64,000 nt of DNA. It comes from Chamaelirium japonicum. Its lineage: Eukaryota; Streptophyta; Magnoliopsida; Liliales; Melanthiaceae. Each line of letters opens with the position of its first letter. Within the stretch, counting starts at the first letter, position 1. Position numbers and translations under genes: made by a program. The stretch is taken from positions 92,405,081-92,469,080 of the forward strand of contig OX393549.1 of NCBI GenBank assembly GCA_947650365.1, read 5' to 3'. This document shows, piece by piece, positions 48,601-60,780 of this stretch. The notes beneath the pieces are model-generated. The model was given only the letters and a program-made list of their open reading frames with translations. It had not been told where the DNA came from and did no database searches.

Positions 48601-51529
48601 CAGTTCCCATGCTTAGGATCATCTCTCCATAATCCAATTTTCTTGTCTCCTTGAACCCCTACAAATTATTGCAAGCATGGTTAGTGAAACCAGAATCCAT
48701 AATCCATGAAACTGGAGAACAACTGGATGTTACAAGGGATTCCACTATGTGGATTTGAGATATACCTGTCTCAGCCTTCTTGGGAGCCGCGCGGCAGTCG
48801 CCCTTCCAGTGCCCCTTCTTGCCGCATCGAAAATATTTTCCTTTGGGCTTCGTCGGACTATTCTACTTAGGAACCTGCAACTGCACCTAGCCCATCTTCA
48901 CGGGCTTCTTAGACTTCCTTTTCTAAAACTTACCTTTGGCTTTCAGAGAAGAATTTTGCTCTACGTTCAGGGATTGGGCTCCTGCCTTCATCCCGTCCTC
49001 TGCCGCCTGGAGCACCGTTAGGAGCTCTGCGTTAGACATCTCCAACCGGTTAAGGTTAAAGTTGGTAATGAAGCCCTCAAACGCTCCTGACAAAGACACG
49101 AGAAAAATATTGGTCTAGATCTCTGCACCCAAGATGACATCGAAGGAACCAAGCTCGTTCACATAGCCAAACAATTTCAGCATATGATCCCGAACTAAAG
49201 TCCCCTATGCCATCTTCGTGGACACCAATTTCTTGATGGTCAGGTAACGAGTTACCCGACTACGACCCTCAAACATTTCCTTTAGGTAGAGCATCATGTC
49301 GGAAGCGAAGGCCATGTCTTTGACTTGCTTCTGAAGGACGGTCTGTAAGGATGCCACTATGTAGCACTTGCACATCTCATCAGCATCTAGCTAGTCTTTT
49401 CATTCCTTCAACTGAGCCTCAGTTGCACTTGGTCCCGGCATGGCCGGTTAAGGGGTACTTAGGGTAATTGTGTGTTTGCCAAATCTTAGGACGAGCATTA
49501 GGTTACGCTTTCAGTCCTCGTAGTTTGGTCCCGTAAGTTTGTTATCATTAAGTATGGAAGCAAGAGGGTCGAGCTTGGTCATGATTTCTGTAAACAATGT
49601 TTCAAAGCAAAATTAGAGTTTACTACAATCTATTTCATGGAATTTAGAAATAGATAATATTTACTCCAGCCGCTATGTCTTCACTACCTCAAGTGGAGAC
49701 ATCCAGGAATCTAAATTCCCTGGGCTCGAGCACTGAGACTATCGGCCCTGAATTGGAGACAGCATCTCGGTGAGAGCATGCAATCGCTTCTGCCAACGGG
49801 GTTTTTACGACCCAGTCTTCATCAGAATTACCCATGGTAAACTGAAAGACCTCCCAGCCTCCTTTTGGCCAGCTTTATGTGACCCGCGTGCGCAGCAACG
49901 GCGGCTTCACACAAGCTTTATGATGCTTCCCATAAATTTAGGTAGTGTCGGCAGGGGGGTTCATATGCTCCCGCGGTGCAGGAAAAAACCGTCACCCACT
50001 GTCACCGGCATCCTCCATGTCCCGTAGGAAACCACTAGGCGAACCAGTATGGAAGGAAACATAGCTCTCACCCGGTGGGAATATCGAACTACGTACCTCC
50101 CACCCAGACCCTTAGTTGGTTGATTGTGGAGGCCAGGGGCTCCCCTATGGAGGGAACCTCTTACACATCACTTTTTTATGAGGTTTTATGCATATCTTAA
50201 AAAGTCACGACCTCCTAGACTTAGACCCTGGTCTACCGTGCTCCCACTAGGATTACAAACCTTCCCGCAAAGCATTAGTATCCTCGGAAAATATCATAGT
50301 CCCTACCTTGAATACTCAGCTTTTACCTTTCTCACAAGGATTACATTACATAGATTCCAAGGATCCCGATACTTCACTAGTTTGCCCATAATCCTAAGAT
50401 CTGGAGCCTAGCCTAAGGTCAACATGGAAAGGACTCCCACTACGATGACGCCTCGTTCATAATTTGATGCCTGATGTCATAGTAGACCTCATCTCATTAT
50501 AGGTTTCGATGCTGACCAAATAGGGACATCCGACAACCTCCGTCGGACCTCAACCTAATGGTGGCATAACCAAATCATGATGAGTTCATACTACCATCAA
50601 ACGTCATCTAGAAACGGGTATCACACAGTGATATCCTAACCAAACTTGGTCGCTAGGACCACGTGGGGAAAGGGCATCCCACTAGGGTTATAATACTTCT
50701 TATGAAGATATTAGTTAATTATCTCTAAACAAATCTAACATTGTGTCTATCTCGGTGCACAATACTTGGCTACCTGAACTATCACGAGGACGGTTACCAC
50801 CTTTCCTTTTAGCTAGCCACCGGATTCGCACGTGTTAGAACCATATAGAGACACCGATGAATCCATAAGCTTAGTACTAATCTTAAGCCTTATCTAGAGA
50901 CAAACTCACAAGCAAGATAGATAATCACATTATCATCGGGGTTCTCTAAATACTAAATAAAGAGAAACAACTGAAATAGCATCCAAACTGAATCCAGTCC
51001 AGGGTCCGACCCCTGAACCTGAATAGCACAGCCAAGATATCATGCTCTTCCGTTCTGCACGATCTCTGATGACGATCCCCATCATCGCCAACGCGCACGC
51101 TTTCGCCGGGTCTTTGCACGTCATGGTACCGCTTACCCGAACAGTGGATGTAGCATCATCTCCTTCTTCCTGTGGCTGAAGAACTAATACGCTCCGAGAA
51201 AGTGCTCGTTCGTGTACAATTTCGCTAGAAAGAAAAAAAAACAATCCTAGAAAACATGGCCAGGGAACCGAGGATGGTCAACCCCCACCCTCGCCCATCT
51301 AGAGCCTTAAAATCCACAAGCACAATAATAATCAATACAAAATTAAATCCGGGGTCCGACCCCCGGATGCATGCAATCACAGATTACTATTCAGTACGGC
51401 ACCTGCAAAAAGATGATACATAGCATAATCCATATGCACGATCTACGTTGAACCCCGACGAAAGCATATGCCATCATATATTCACATGATATTTTCACGA
51501 ATTCATGCATGAAACATGCACCAAAGCGT

Positions 51530-51541
51530 GCTCTGATACCA
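51530..51541 (-). promoter_or_regulatory. tRNA-Met primer-binding site of the Copia element
   Basis: GCTCTGATACCA on the plus strand is the reverse complement of TGGTATCAGAGC, the standard plant Copia primer site complementary to initiator tRNA-Met. It is two bases from the LTR edge. Confidence 0.9.
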
Positions 51542-51543
51542 AT

Positions 51544-53497
51544 TGTTGGAATTTGATCTGCTTATCAGAGTCGCAGCGGAAGCAAAAGATAGATCTGAAG
51601 ATCATACGGTGTATGTTTCATTACAATTAATTCTTCAAAACAATCTATATGCAAATCTATGATCTTAGCATATGTGCGGACACCCTAGAGGCATACTACG
51701 ACCTACGGAAGACATGCATGCATCTAGTTAGATGTTTAGAATCATCATACCTTATGGATCTATGATTCGGAGAGAACGGAACGATGATGAACCGTACGTG
51801 AATCGCAAGGGAAACTGTCGGATAGCACCTTGTCCTTTGCGAATTGAAGAATCCTCGAAATCCCGTCTCTAAGTGCAAGGATTACAAGCCGACGGAGGAA
51901 TCCGTTGCGAAGACGGTGGCGAACCATGAGATTTCCTCCTTCTCTTTCTCTCTTCTTCCTTCTCCTTCCTTCCTCTTTCTTCTCCCTTCTTCTTCCTCTC
52001 TTTTCCTTGGCCAAAACCATAAAGGAGGAGGCAAAAGGGGGGTTCGGATTTTTGGAGGAGAGGGGAAAGCTTAAGGCTGACCCTCCCTCTCCCTATTCAC
52101 TTATAGGGTCGGTCTCCCATTGCTTCTAGGAAGCTAGGGCCGGACCTAAATAGATTAGGATAGAGAGGGGTGGTTTTTAGGGATTCCAAGTATCTATCGT
52201 GAAGCCTGGATGAAAACGCCCTTCACGAAAAGTGGAAAACTAAAAGAGAGACTGAGTGAGGTGCGCTACTCGGAATCGAGTTCCGTCAGCGTCTATGAGC
52301 TCCTAGAATTATTCCACTCATTCTAAGATCTATATTCAATATGTTCTGAGCCATATTTTAGTATTTACCAAAATACCCCTACGGCCCGTAACACATGTGA
52401 ATTAGGGTCTTAGGCTCCGGGCTTGCGCTCCATCGTGCTACTTCGCATCCAATGTATCCAACTAGGTCGGGGAACAATTCATATACACAACAACAGGGTG
52501 GAACCTTCAAGGTTCAGGATCTCTAGCTCCAACCGGATCCCTGATTAACTGTTCCGGTGACACACCGAAAGTTCCGTTAATCAGCCCTAATTTGATTAAC
52601 CCGCGTAGCCACCTAGAGTGCGACGCGAGTTGAACTCTAGTGATCCTAAACTTATGTTACTCCCTCGTAACCCTGTTCTCTACTATACTCCGACAATCCT
52701 CAGTCCCTCCTATTACTGGTGTTATGATTCGACTCGGGCGGTGGGGAGTACCGTCAGATCCCGATCGATCATCTGACTAGGGTTTGATGGCTTGTCATCT
52801 ATAGCACCACATACCTTCCGGTGCTATGCCTAACATCCGGAACGTCGTCAGTCATACTGACAACCACCAGGCCTGGGTTAATTGTGTGGACAGATTGACT
52901 CATCAAAATGCACCCATCCAACACTGGACGTCGGATAACCTGTAGGGATTACATGTCACTCAAGCGCCATCCGGGTAACCCAACGTACCGTGGTATTGGA
53001 CTATGGAAGGTCCGCACACGTTGGCACATCAAAGCACCACTCAACTGGTTGGCCCAGTGTACATAGTCCCTCAGGGTTAAGGATAGATTATCTATAGTAG
53101 TAAGACGGTTTATGCACCAGTGTCTGAATCACTGAACTGTGCACCGTCTTGGTTCCTGTTCAACACGATCATCGTGCTTGGTCAGGTGAATGGGAATCCC
53201 ACGTTCCCGTGGTGGAGACTTCATCACATCCTCTACCTGCCAACAGCTTGTTCTCGGTAAAGCAACCGGCATCACCTAAGCTGTGAACTAGTTCTAGGTC
53301 TACACAGAACTGGTCTATTGGGTCTCCCAAGTATGGATCCTCCATGCGCCTCAGTGGCCTACTGTGTTCCCTAGGGTCCTTTTATTATATGAGTATTATC
53401 ATATACCAGAGTAGTATTCTAATTAAAGCAATAACCAAAGTCATCTTTATTAATGTTAATACATAAAATCTATGCTAAGGACACACGAGCTACAACA
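51544..53497 (-). repeat. 5' LTR of the Copia element
   Basis: The segment starts and ends TGTTG...CAACA and is directly followed, on its element-internal side, by the primer-binding site. It matches the segment at 43869-45616 over most of its length, for example CGTGAATCGCAAGGGAAACT and GGTGACACACCGAAAGTT. Confidence 0.9.
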
Positions 53498-53860
53498 TAG
53501 TTGACATAAGCATTGTCAACATTCTTCACCAAGAACGTCGGATGATCTGCCTGGTTGTTTTGGAGGAACGGTGGGGGGTTCTTCTGATCACCAAGCACTA
53601 GTTTAGTTGGTTTCAGATTCAATTGCCGGGGTGCCATCTTCATCTTCCGACGATCGGCCAATAGAGCTCCTAGTGTGTGATACCTTTGGTGTGATACATG
53701 GGGGCTTCTCTGAGGGGGTCATCAGTGGGGATGATGCTGGGAAACGGTGGAAAGAAGTGATGGAGGGGGGCTGAGGCCCAGATTGTTTTGTGTTTTGAGT
53801 TTTGGGAAATATTTTTTGCTAAGTTGTTTTGTGGGTTTTTGATTGTTTTGAGCATTTTTC

Positions 53861-56800
53861 TATGAAGAAAGTCTCTTGGAACTATCGGAGGACGAAGAAG
53901 CATGCTTGTTTGAATCATCTCCATCAAATTTTGCAGACCTCTATGCCTTCTATCATCTGTCTTTTGGAAACTCACCTTTCGATGAATGGCGCGCAATGGG
54001 TGGTGTCCAACATTGGGAGGGACTGACGTTATTACTGTGGAGGCGGTGGGACGCATTGGGGGTATTCTAGTTTTATGGATGGATTCAATTAGTGAGATCT
54101 TGGTTCAGGCTCCATGTGCCCCAAGTAGCAGTGGTTGTGATCTCAGATAGGGATGGTCGCCATTGGATTTTGGCAATTATTTATGCATATGTTGATTATC
54201 AGGTTTGTCGAATTTTTTGGAGGTATTTATCAGCCTTGTGCTCACTCCAAAATCCTTTGCTTTTAGTTGGGGATTTCAACGCTATCATTTCGCCTGATGA
54301 GAAGCGAGGTGGAAGGGTTTTTAGGGTGAATGTTGTAGTTGATGATTTCCAGCAATTCATTGTGGACAATAGAATTTTTGATCTTGGGTTTTTCGGGTCG
54401 CTCTTTACTTGGAGTAATAATCAGGCGCGGGAAGGGCAAATTTTAGAAAAACTTGATCTTGTGCTTGCGAAAACTCTTGGCTGGAGTTATTCCCAGATGC
54501 CCAATGCACTCATTTGACTCGAATGACTTCAGATCATTGTCATCTTTTGGTAGATATTGACCTGGACATTGCTCTTGGATATCGTCCTTTCCGTTTTGAA
54601 CATTTTTGGATGGAACATCCGGGGTGGAATTCGCTGCTTGAATCGTTTTAGTAAAATAAGTTGACAGGTCATCCTCTAGTAATCTATGAAGGAATCTGGT
54701 ACGTACGCACAATGGGATTCTTTTATGGAACAGAGAGGTGGTGAGCTGTTTGGAACTTCAAGTGAGATTAAATTCTCAGCAGATTGATACTCTGCAATAT
54801 TGTGAATCTAATGGTGATCTTTCTCCTGGCAAGAGTTCGGTGCTACCGAGGTTGGTGGCTCGGTACCATAATTATCTTACCATGGTGGAATCTAAGTGGT
54901 GGCAGAAGTCTCGTATCCAATGGTTGGTGGCGGAGGATAGAAATACAAATTTTTTTTCATCAAACCACTATTTCTAGACGACTAATGAATCACATTATGT
55001 CCTTATGCAATGAGAAGGGGGAGGTGGTGTCCTCCCGACATGGGGTTGAACAAATTCTTACTCAATTCTTTAAATCTAAGTGGTTGTCTACTTTTCCTTT
55101 GGGCCATGATGATCTTTTTTCGCCAATATCGAAGCTTATCTCTGAGGAGGAAAGCATGTTTCTTTTGAAACCGGTGGTGGACAGTGAGATCAATAGTACG
55201 CTGTTTGGAATGACAAAGAATAGAGCACCGGGCCAGACAGATTTACCGTGGATTTTTATATTTACAATTGGGAAGTTGTGGGGCCAGTAGTTTGTCGGGC
55301 CATTCGAGACTTTTTAGTTCGAGTACTATGCCACGAGGTTGGATGGATGCTTTCGTTGTTCTTATTCCCAAGTGTCAACCGGCGACCAAATCTCAGCATT
55401 TTAGGTCCATTAGTCGGTGCTCGGTGCTGTATAAACTAGTGGCTAAAATCTTTGTTAATCGGATGCAAAGGGTGCTCCCCAAACTGATATCCCCGACTCA
55501 GAATGCGTTTTGTGAAGGGTCGCCATATATCTGAAAATATTTTTTTAGCGCAGGAGTTGTTACATTATATGGAGTACTAGAATGTTAATGGACAGGTTTT
55601 GGCACTGAAATTGACATGGAGCAGGCTTATGTTCGAATGGAATGGAGTTTTTTGCTTTGAGTTCTCAACTCGTTTGGATTTGCTCCTGGCTGGTTTCGAT
55701 GGGTTGCGGCTTGCATTACACACCCTTCATTTTCCATTCTTTTGAATGGGTCACTAATGCGTTGGTTTGGGGTGTCACGTGGGCTATACGGCAAGGGGAT
55801 CCATTTATCCTCTTGTTCATCTTAGGAGCGAAGGTGTTGAATCGGAACATCATGGTGGTGCAAAGGCAAGGTCAACTGGTGGGAGTGAGGTCTAATGTCC
55901 ATGCATATTCGATTATTATGCTTCATTACGCGGATGATAGTTTGTTTTTTACTCAAGTTGTCGATCATCAGGTTCAATGTTTAATGTATATTTTAGGGAG
56001 ATACTGTGCCAGTTCTGGGCAATCTGTCAACCCATACAAGTCTGCTTTGATGTTTGGGAAAATGGTTCCCCATTCTCAACGGGTTGCTCTTCAAAACTCG
56101 TTGATGATTTCTTCTTGTCAGGGTACCTTCCAATATCTGGGAATTTTCATATAGGGAAAGCATATTCTGGCTGCTGATTTAGTGGTTTTAGTATCTAAAA
56201 TTTTGCACCGGGTGACCGGATGGAAGGCCATGTATCTATCTCTTGCTGGTCTGGTGATTTTATTGAAATTTGTTTTATTCTCTATGCCGTATATGTGTTT
56301 GCTCATTGTTGGATGCTAGCTAGTGTTTTATCTTTATTGGAGAAGGAGTTTCATCGGTTTCTTTGGGCCATTTTTTCTTCCAATGGAGGTATTCATCTGC
56401 TATTGTGGGACACGGTTTGTCATCAGACTGCTTGTGGTGGTTTGGGCATCCGACAACTAAAACTGGTACAAATGTCATTTATGATGAGACGAGCAGCGAA
56501 GATGTTATCAGGGTCTCCTTCTCCTTGGAGTAGATTTTATCAAGCAAAATATGGATCGATATCTCTTTGGTCTTGGCCTACACCCAGGATCCAATCTTGG
56601 ATTTGGCGGTCCATATTAGAGGGTGTTCAGGGGTTACAAACAATTGGGATTCAGACAGTGTAGGTTGAGGCAGATTTCGATCCCTGGATGGAGCCTTGGG
56701 CTTCTCCAATTTCGTTTGCACGGTTTCCTATTGAGATAAATATGGCTTTAGCGGTGAGTATTTCGTCTATTCGGATTTTTTTGGGTCCTATATTTGAATG

Positions 56801-57452
56801 GGATCTGGTGATTCTTCGCGCTATTTTCCCACCTCAATGGGTGGATTGGATTTTGTTAGTCCCGATATTTTTTAGTTGTCCAAAGCAAAGGTACTATTGG
56901 AAACTCTATGATGTTGATACATTGTCAACAAAGGCGTGTTATCAACTTGTTATTGGTACGACAGGCTGTAGGTGGGGGATTTCATGTGCGTGATACGACA
57001 GGTCGAGTGCTTATAGCCGGGTGTTTCCCTTCCTTTTTTTCCTCGGTTACTCTTATAGAAGAGTTGGCTCTATTATGGGGACTGCGAACATTCCGTACTT
57101 ATTTTCCTCGGCACCCGGTGTGGATTGAAGAAAATTCCTTACTGGTTATCAACAGAATTTTCGATTTGGTTCAATCGGATGTGGTGAGTAGGGAGTGTTG
57201 TACTCTCTTGAGAGGGCTTCCGGGTGCTCGGTGGTCTCACGTTTTAAGAAAGGCGAATGGTGCTGCTGATGTGTTGGCATCCAGTCTGACATCCCAATTT
57301 TGGTTAGGAAAATCACTTTGCAGGATGCAAAGTTGGTTTACTATCCTCGTACTATTTTTTATCCGGGTTGACTATTCAGGGATAGGTGTTTGGGGTGTAT
57401 TTTTATTGGTTTGGTCGTTTTTTTTTTCTAATCGTCCTATTACTAAAAGAAA
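53861..57452 (+). pseudogene. LINE ORF2 remnant (endonuclease, reverse transcriptase, RNase H)
   Basis: ORF2 starts at MKKVSWNYRR (53861; family form SWN.RG). Endonuclease words follow: CLLETHLS, LLVGDFNAIISPDEKRGG (about 54270), GSLFTWSNNQ. The reverse transcriptase spans about 55100-56200 with LIPKCQPATKSQHFRSIS, AKIFVNRMQRVLP and the catalytic YADD (about 55929). After ACYQLVIG (about 56930) the sequence jumps straight to an RNase H-like part (GGGFHVRDTTGRVL, about 56970, then WIEENSLLVINRI and KANGAADVLAS). Most of the zinc-binding region and the RNase H start are therefore deleted. Several frameshifts occur, for example near 54515, 54960, 55540 and 56155. It is not functional. Confidence 0.85.
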
Positions 57453-57453
57453 A

Positions 57454-58745
57454 ACTTGAGTGGAGGATTTTGTGTACAACTTTTAATCATCTCATGAAGC
57501 CTATTATGTGGAGGGCTTAGATGTCATTTTGTGTTAAAAGAGCAGCACAAATTAGTGCTTAGGTCGCCCTCATGGGCCTCATTAAATGCTTTTGAGAATC
57601 TTTGTAGTGGAGCCCTCTACAGTGTAATCTCCATTATGCCCCCTCTTTGGATGATGTGGCAGACACCGATTCGGCCGTACACAAGTGCAGAAAAACAATT
57701 GGGCGGCCAAAAGACCGCATGTTCTTTTGATGAGATGCGAACCGGGTTCAGATCTTTTCCAGTCGGTGGTCCCGGCATGCATCACAGCCGCGCGTAGTCG
57801 CCCGAGTGCGATTCACTTTTGGGTCGCCAGCCTGTGTTGCGCACCGGGCCCACCGACCGGGGTGACCCGACTGGAAGACATCTGAACTCGATGTGAACCA
57901 CGTGAACCAAGTGTGCCAGATTTAGCGGTGGACCCACATGTGTTTTGCGAACCCACCGACCGGGCCGCTCGAGTCACTAGGGATGGCAACGGTGCGGTTT
58001 AAAACCGAGAACCGCGAAAAACCGCTTCACTTGGTGCAATTTTGGTTTGCCAAAATATAAAACCGTCGCGATGCGGTACGGTTTTAGTTTTACCCAAAAT
58101 CGTAAAAAATCGTACCGTTTATATCATTACAATGTTAAACCGTGGTGCACCGCACCACACTGTATGGTGCGGTTTCGGTTTTACATACGGTACATCAATG
58201 CGATGCGGTTTCGGTATAGCGGTTCGGTGTTGCAGTGCAATTTTGGTTTTGCCCAAAACGGCACCACTGCCATTCCTACGACCAACTCCTCTCCGCTGAT
58301 GACCGTCTCACCTATCGGTCGCTACAATCAGGGGAGTGACATGTGGTGATACGAAAACCAATGGCCATGATTTAGGTCATGAGATGAATCCAAGGGGGCA
58401 TCCCACCACCGCCTGCCACTGTCTCCATTTGCCACCGCACAGGCCATCGCTGATCGCCACTCGTAGACAACCGGCCACCTCGTCGGCGACCACCGACCAT
58501 ATGCCAAACCACCTCGTCGGCGACCACCGACAATATACCAAACGCTGCCGGCCACCACCGTCACCACATGCCAAGTATCACTGAAAAGGTGTGATCAACG
58601 GCTACGAGCACCGATCTCTCATTCAACTTGTTATATTCACGGTCTTTGATCAAAGGAGAAAAAAATTCGTCTAAAAAATAGCGTCTTTTCCACACCTTGA
58701 AGCCGTCAGGATCGTTGTTTCTCCATTATTTTCAATCTTAAAATT
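57454..58745 (+). repeat. Dispersed repeat copy 2 (interrupted by a hAT MITE)
   Basis: It shares two modules with 38435-39700 in the same orientation: about 57454-57740 and about 58605-58745. The middle is different: GC-rich sequence with CCGACCGGG words, a hAT MITE and short tandem CTCGTCGGCGACCACCGAC copies near 58475-58530. Its start coincides with the right-hand target duplication of the LINE, so the LINE landed at this module. Confidence 0.6.
57978..58278 (+). mobile_element. hAT-type MITE, ACCGCAC/GCGGTTT-word family
   Basis: The element starts TAGGGATGGCAACGGTGCGG and ends CACCACTGCCATTCCTA, an inverted-repeat pair of hAT type. The 8-bp flanks CGAGTCAC and CGACCAAC agree at 5 positions, so the duplication is decayed. 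The body is full of GCGGTTT, GTGCGG and CCGCACC words. It has no coding capacity. Confidence 0.75.
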
Positions 58746-58970
58746 CTCCCAATAGCTCACTAGCTACTATAGCGAGTGGTGGATTTTATGTTATTTCTAG
58801 ACTCCAATCAGCTCCCAAGTAGTACGCTACTTCAGTTTTTAGTCATATTGCTCAACAAATGTGGCGAGCTTTCCAAGTGGTCCCCTTAAAGCTTTTCAAG
58901 GGTCCACTCTCTTGTTTAAAAATGCCAACCACTCTCTCTAAAAAACAACAGATAATTGGATAGCTGAAAA

Positions 58971-59379
58971 TAGGGCTGGCAATTTCGGACCCGACACGAT
59001 ATTAGCGGGTCTGGGTCAGGGCTAAACGGGTTCGGGCTGTAAACGGATCAACACGATAGACCCGTTTAATAAACGGGTCGTTTCCTGGTACAAGGTCTGG
59101 ACACGGTAGACTCGGGAAGACCCGTTTAAAATTCAACGGATCGTGTCGGGTCTACCTGCAATCCGATACTGTAATATATAGTATCAGCGGGTCTATCAGG
59201 TTAGGTTGGGTCAAGTCGGATCAGGTCAACTGAATAAACCCATGTGGTAAACGGGTCTTATCAGGTCTAACTGTTTATAAACGGGTCAGGTACAGGTTTA
59301 GGATCTAGACACGATTAGTTAAACAGGTCAGGTTCGGATCTAGGGGTTTTGGACCCGACCCGACCCATTGTCACTCCTA
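58971..59379 (-). mobile_element. hAT-type MITE, CGGGTC family, copy 2 (inverted)
   Basis: The element starts TAGGGCTGGCAA and ends TTGTCACTCCTA, with a perfect 8-bp duplication GCTGAAAA at 58963-58970 and 59380-59387. Its reverse complement aligns with the element at 8530-8960 (CCAAAACCCCTAGA, AAACGGGTC, CGATACTGT). It has no coding capacity. Confidence 0.94.
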
Positions 59380-59387
59380 GCTGAAAA

Positions 59388-59746
59388 TAACTATTAAGAG
59401 TCTTTTGAAGATGTTCTGTAGCTCCACTTCATACTTTGCCTATATGATAGCTAGGAGCTCCTAGAAATAGGAAAAAAAATAGAAGCCCATTGGAGATTCT
59501 CTAATATACAAACCGGACCTAAGATGTTCAAAACTATTTTACTATCAAATCATCCAATTGTATGGGTTAAGACAGTCTGATCCAGAATAGATGTTGATTC
59601 TAGTCCAACTATCGTCTAATTTTTAAAACATCGAGGGAACAAATCTCAGAGATAGGAAGAAAAAAAAGATCAAAAAAGAAATTTTTTTTTCTTGATTTGT
59701 CATAAATTCCAATCTTGGAAGCTTGCACATATCGCAGGCCAGCGCT
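59388..59746. other. Downstream flank of the Sel1 gene, no other feature seen
   Basis: AT-rich sequence with no credible reading frame or repeat structure. The part nearest 59747 would be the 3' untranslated region of the Sel1-repeat gene. Confidence 0.5.
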
Positions 59747-60780
59747 TCACTCGCCGACCTGCAGCTGAAGCTTCTCACCATCCGCGAGCCCCTTCAGCCA
59801 CCGCAAGCCGAGGTCGCACCCTGCGCTTGCAGCGATCTGGAACTGCTCCTTTGCCCTCCTCACCGGGTCCACCCGAAGGTTGTCCCCTTTCTTCCTTGTC
59901 CCTCCGGTGGAAGGGCTCCTACTCGAGCTGAACCGTGTTACGACCTCCGGCACCTCGGCACCTGTAAATACATAGGGCCGGCTTTTCAGAGGGATGTGAA
60001 ACTATCGCCAAGAGATCTACATTCATTAATGAAACTGCAATATTTTCACATTGACGAAATATGGGCTGCAATATTAATAAAACTGCAATATTTCCACACT
60101 GATGAAATGTTTGTATGTCAAAATATTGGTTGAAATCGATATTTTAAACCATCTTCACGTGGGGTGAAAGTGATTTGTTTTTCAATCGTCAGGCGTACAA
60201 GTGTTACAAAAAAACCAATAGTGACACAATTGTAACTGACCCCAAACTTCACGAGGTCAAACTGTAATTTACCCAAAAAAATCCACAATGAACACTATTA
60301 ATGTATAAAATGTAAATAAACAACATATGAGGATAATACCACGTTGAAAAGAACGATGTAACAGCTATCTATTGACAATACCTTTCAAGAGAAGTGATCC
60401 ATATGCAATTGCTGCTCCAGCATGACCCTGCACATAATCAAATAATTCTTGAATCAGTATCGAACAAGAAAATAGAGAAAAAGTAGGAAATCATGACTCG
60501 GATTTCCTTAAAGCAGTGCTAATGAACAAGCCTTCTCTGATGCTCTGTGAAAACACCACATGGCTGACGCGACATCCTTCTTCACACAATCCCCAGTCAA
60601 GTATACAGCGCCAAGAAGATACAAAGCACCTGGATGCAACTAGAAGAAAACACAGACTGAAGGGATATGTGGGTGGGTGATTAGACAAATAATTTGGACA
60701 TTTTGGCAGTATAAGTGTACCTGGTCAACGGCCTTCTCCAAATAATAGAAAGCCTGCTGATCCGACTGAACATAGTCATT
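59747..60780 (-). CDS. Sel1-repeat (TPR-like) protein, last four exons, partial
   Basis: Minus-strand exons 60780-60721, 60639-60532, 60427-60382 and 59961-59747 (60, 108, 46 and 215 bp) join in frame to 142 residues and a stop. The residues carry Sel1-type helical repeats: [13 protein letters not shown] then [60 protein letters not shown] basic linker and [20 protein letters not shown] end the protein. Sel1 repeats are alpha-helical solenoids that mount protein partners; the partner here is unknown. The intron after 60532 starts GC (AAG|GC) instead of GT, a known minor class; the frame across it demands that site. The 5' exons lie upstream of 60780, possibly beyond the window. Large exons are absent, so the gene is finely split. 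Nothing in the visible exons looks broken. Confidence 0.88.

Larger units (their letters stand above)
43869..53497 (-). mobile_element. Ty1/Copia LTR retroelement fossil inserted in the LINE
   Basis: Read on the minus strand: 5' LTR 53497-51544 (ends TGTTGTAGCTC and TTCCAACA); tRNA-Met primer site TGGTATCAGAGC at 51541-51530; gag with a CGKKGHWKGDC zinc knuckle near 48800; integrase about 48475-47490; reverse transcriptase about 47465-46480 with YVDDILL; RNase H about 46430-45840; polypurine tract about 45630-45617; 3' LTR 45616-43869. The domain order integrase, reverse transcriptase, RNase H defines Ty1/Copia. The LTRs differ by about 17 sites in a compared stretch of roughly 245 bp, mostly transitions, which suggests an insertion some millions of years old. 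The coding region has several breaks. Lineage within Copia is uncertain. Confidence 0.93.
42879..57452 (+). mobile_element. L1-type LINE, split by a Copia element, 13-bp target duplication
   Basis: AACTTGAGTGGAG occurs at 42866-42878 and again, exactly, at 57453-57465, bracketing the LINE. The LINE consists of 42879-43868 and 53498-57452 (about 4.9 kb), separated by a Copia insertion. ORF1 parts lie left, and ORF2 parts (endonuclease, reverse transcriptase, RNase H) lie right. The 3' end is a short A-rich tail (ACTAAAAGAAA). The element is slightly short for a plant L1 (usually 5-7 kb) and has lost the zinc-finger region after the reverse transcriptase. Confidence 0.92.

Noticed and set aside
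58328-58584. Open frames on both strands near 58330-58580
   Set aside because: GC-rich short tandem copies of CTCGTCGGCGACCACCGAC make open frames in several phases; there is no domain.
60630-60640. Alternative 3' splice site CCAG at 60630 for the second visible Sel1 exon
   Set aside because: It would put the exon out of frame with the previous one. The site TTCTTCTAG at 60640 gives the in-frame join [12 protein letters not shown].
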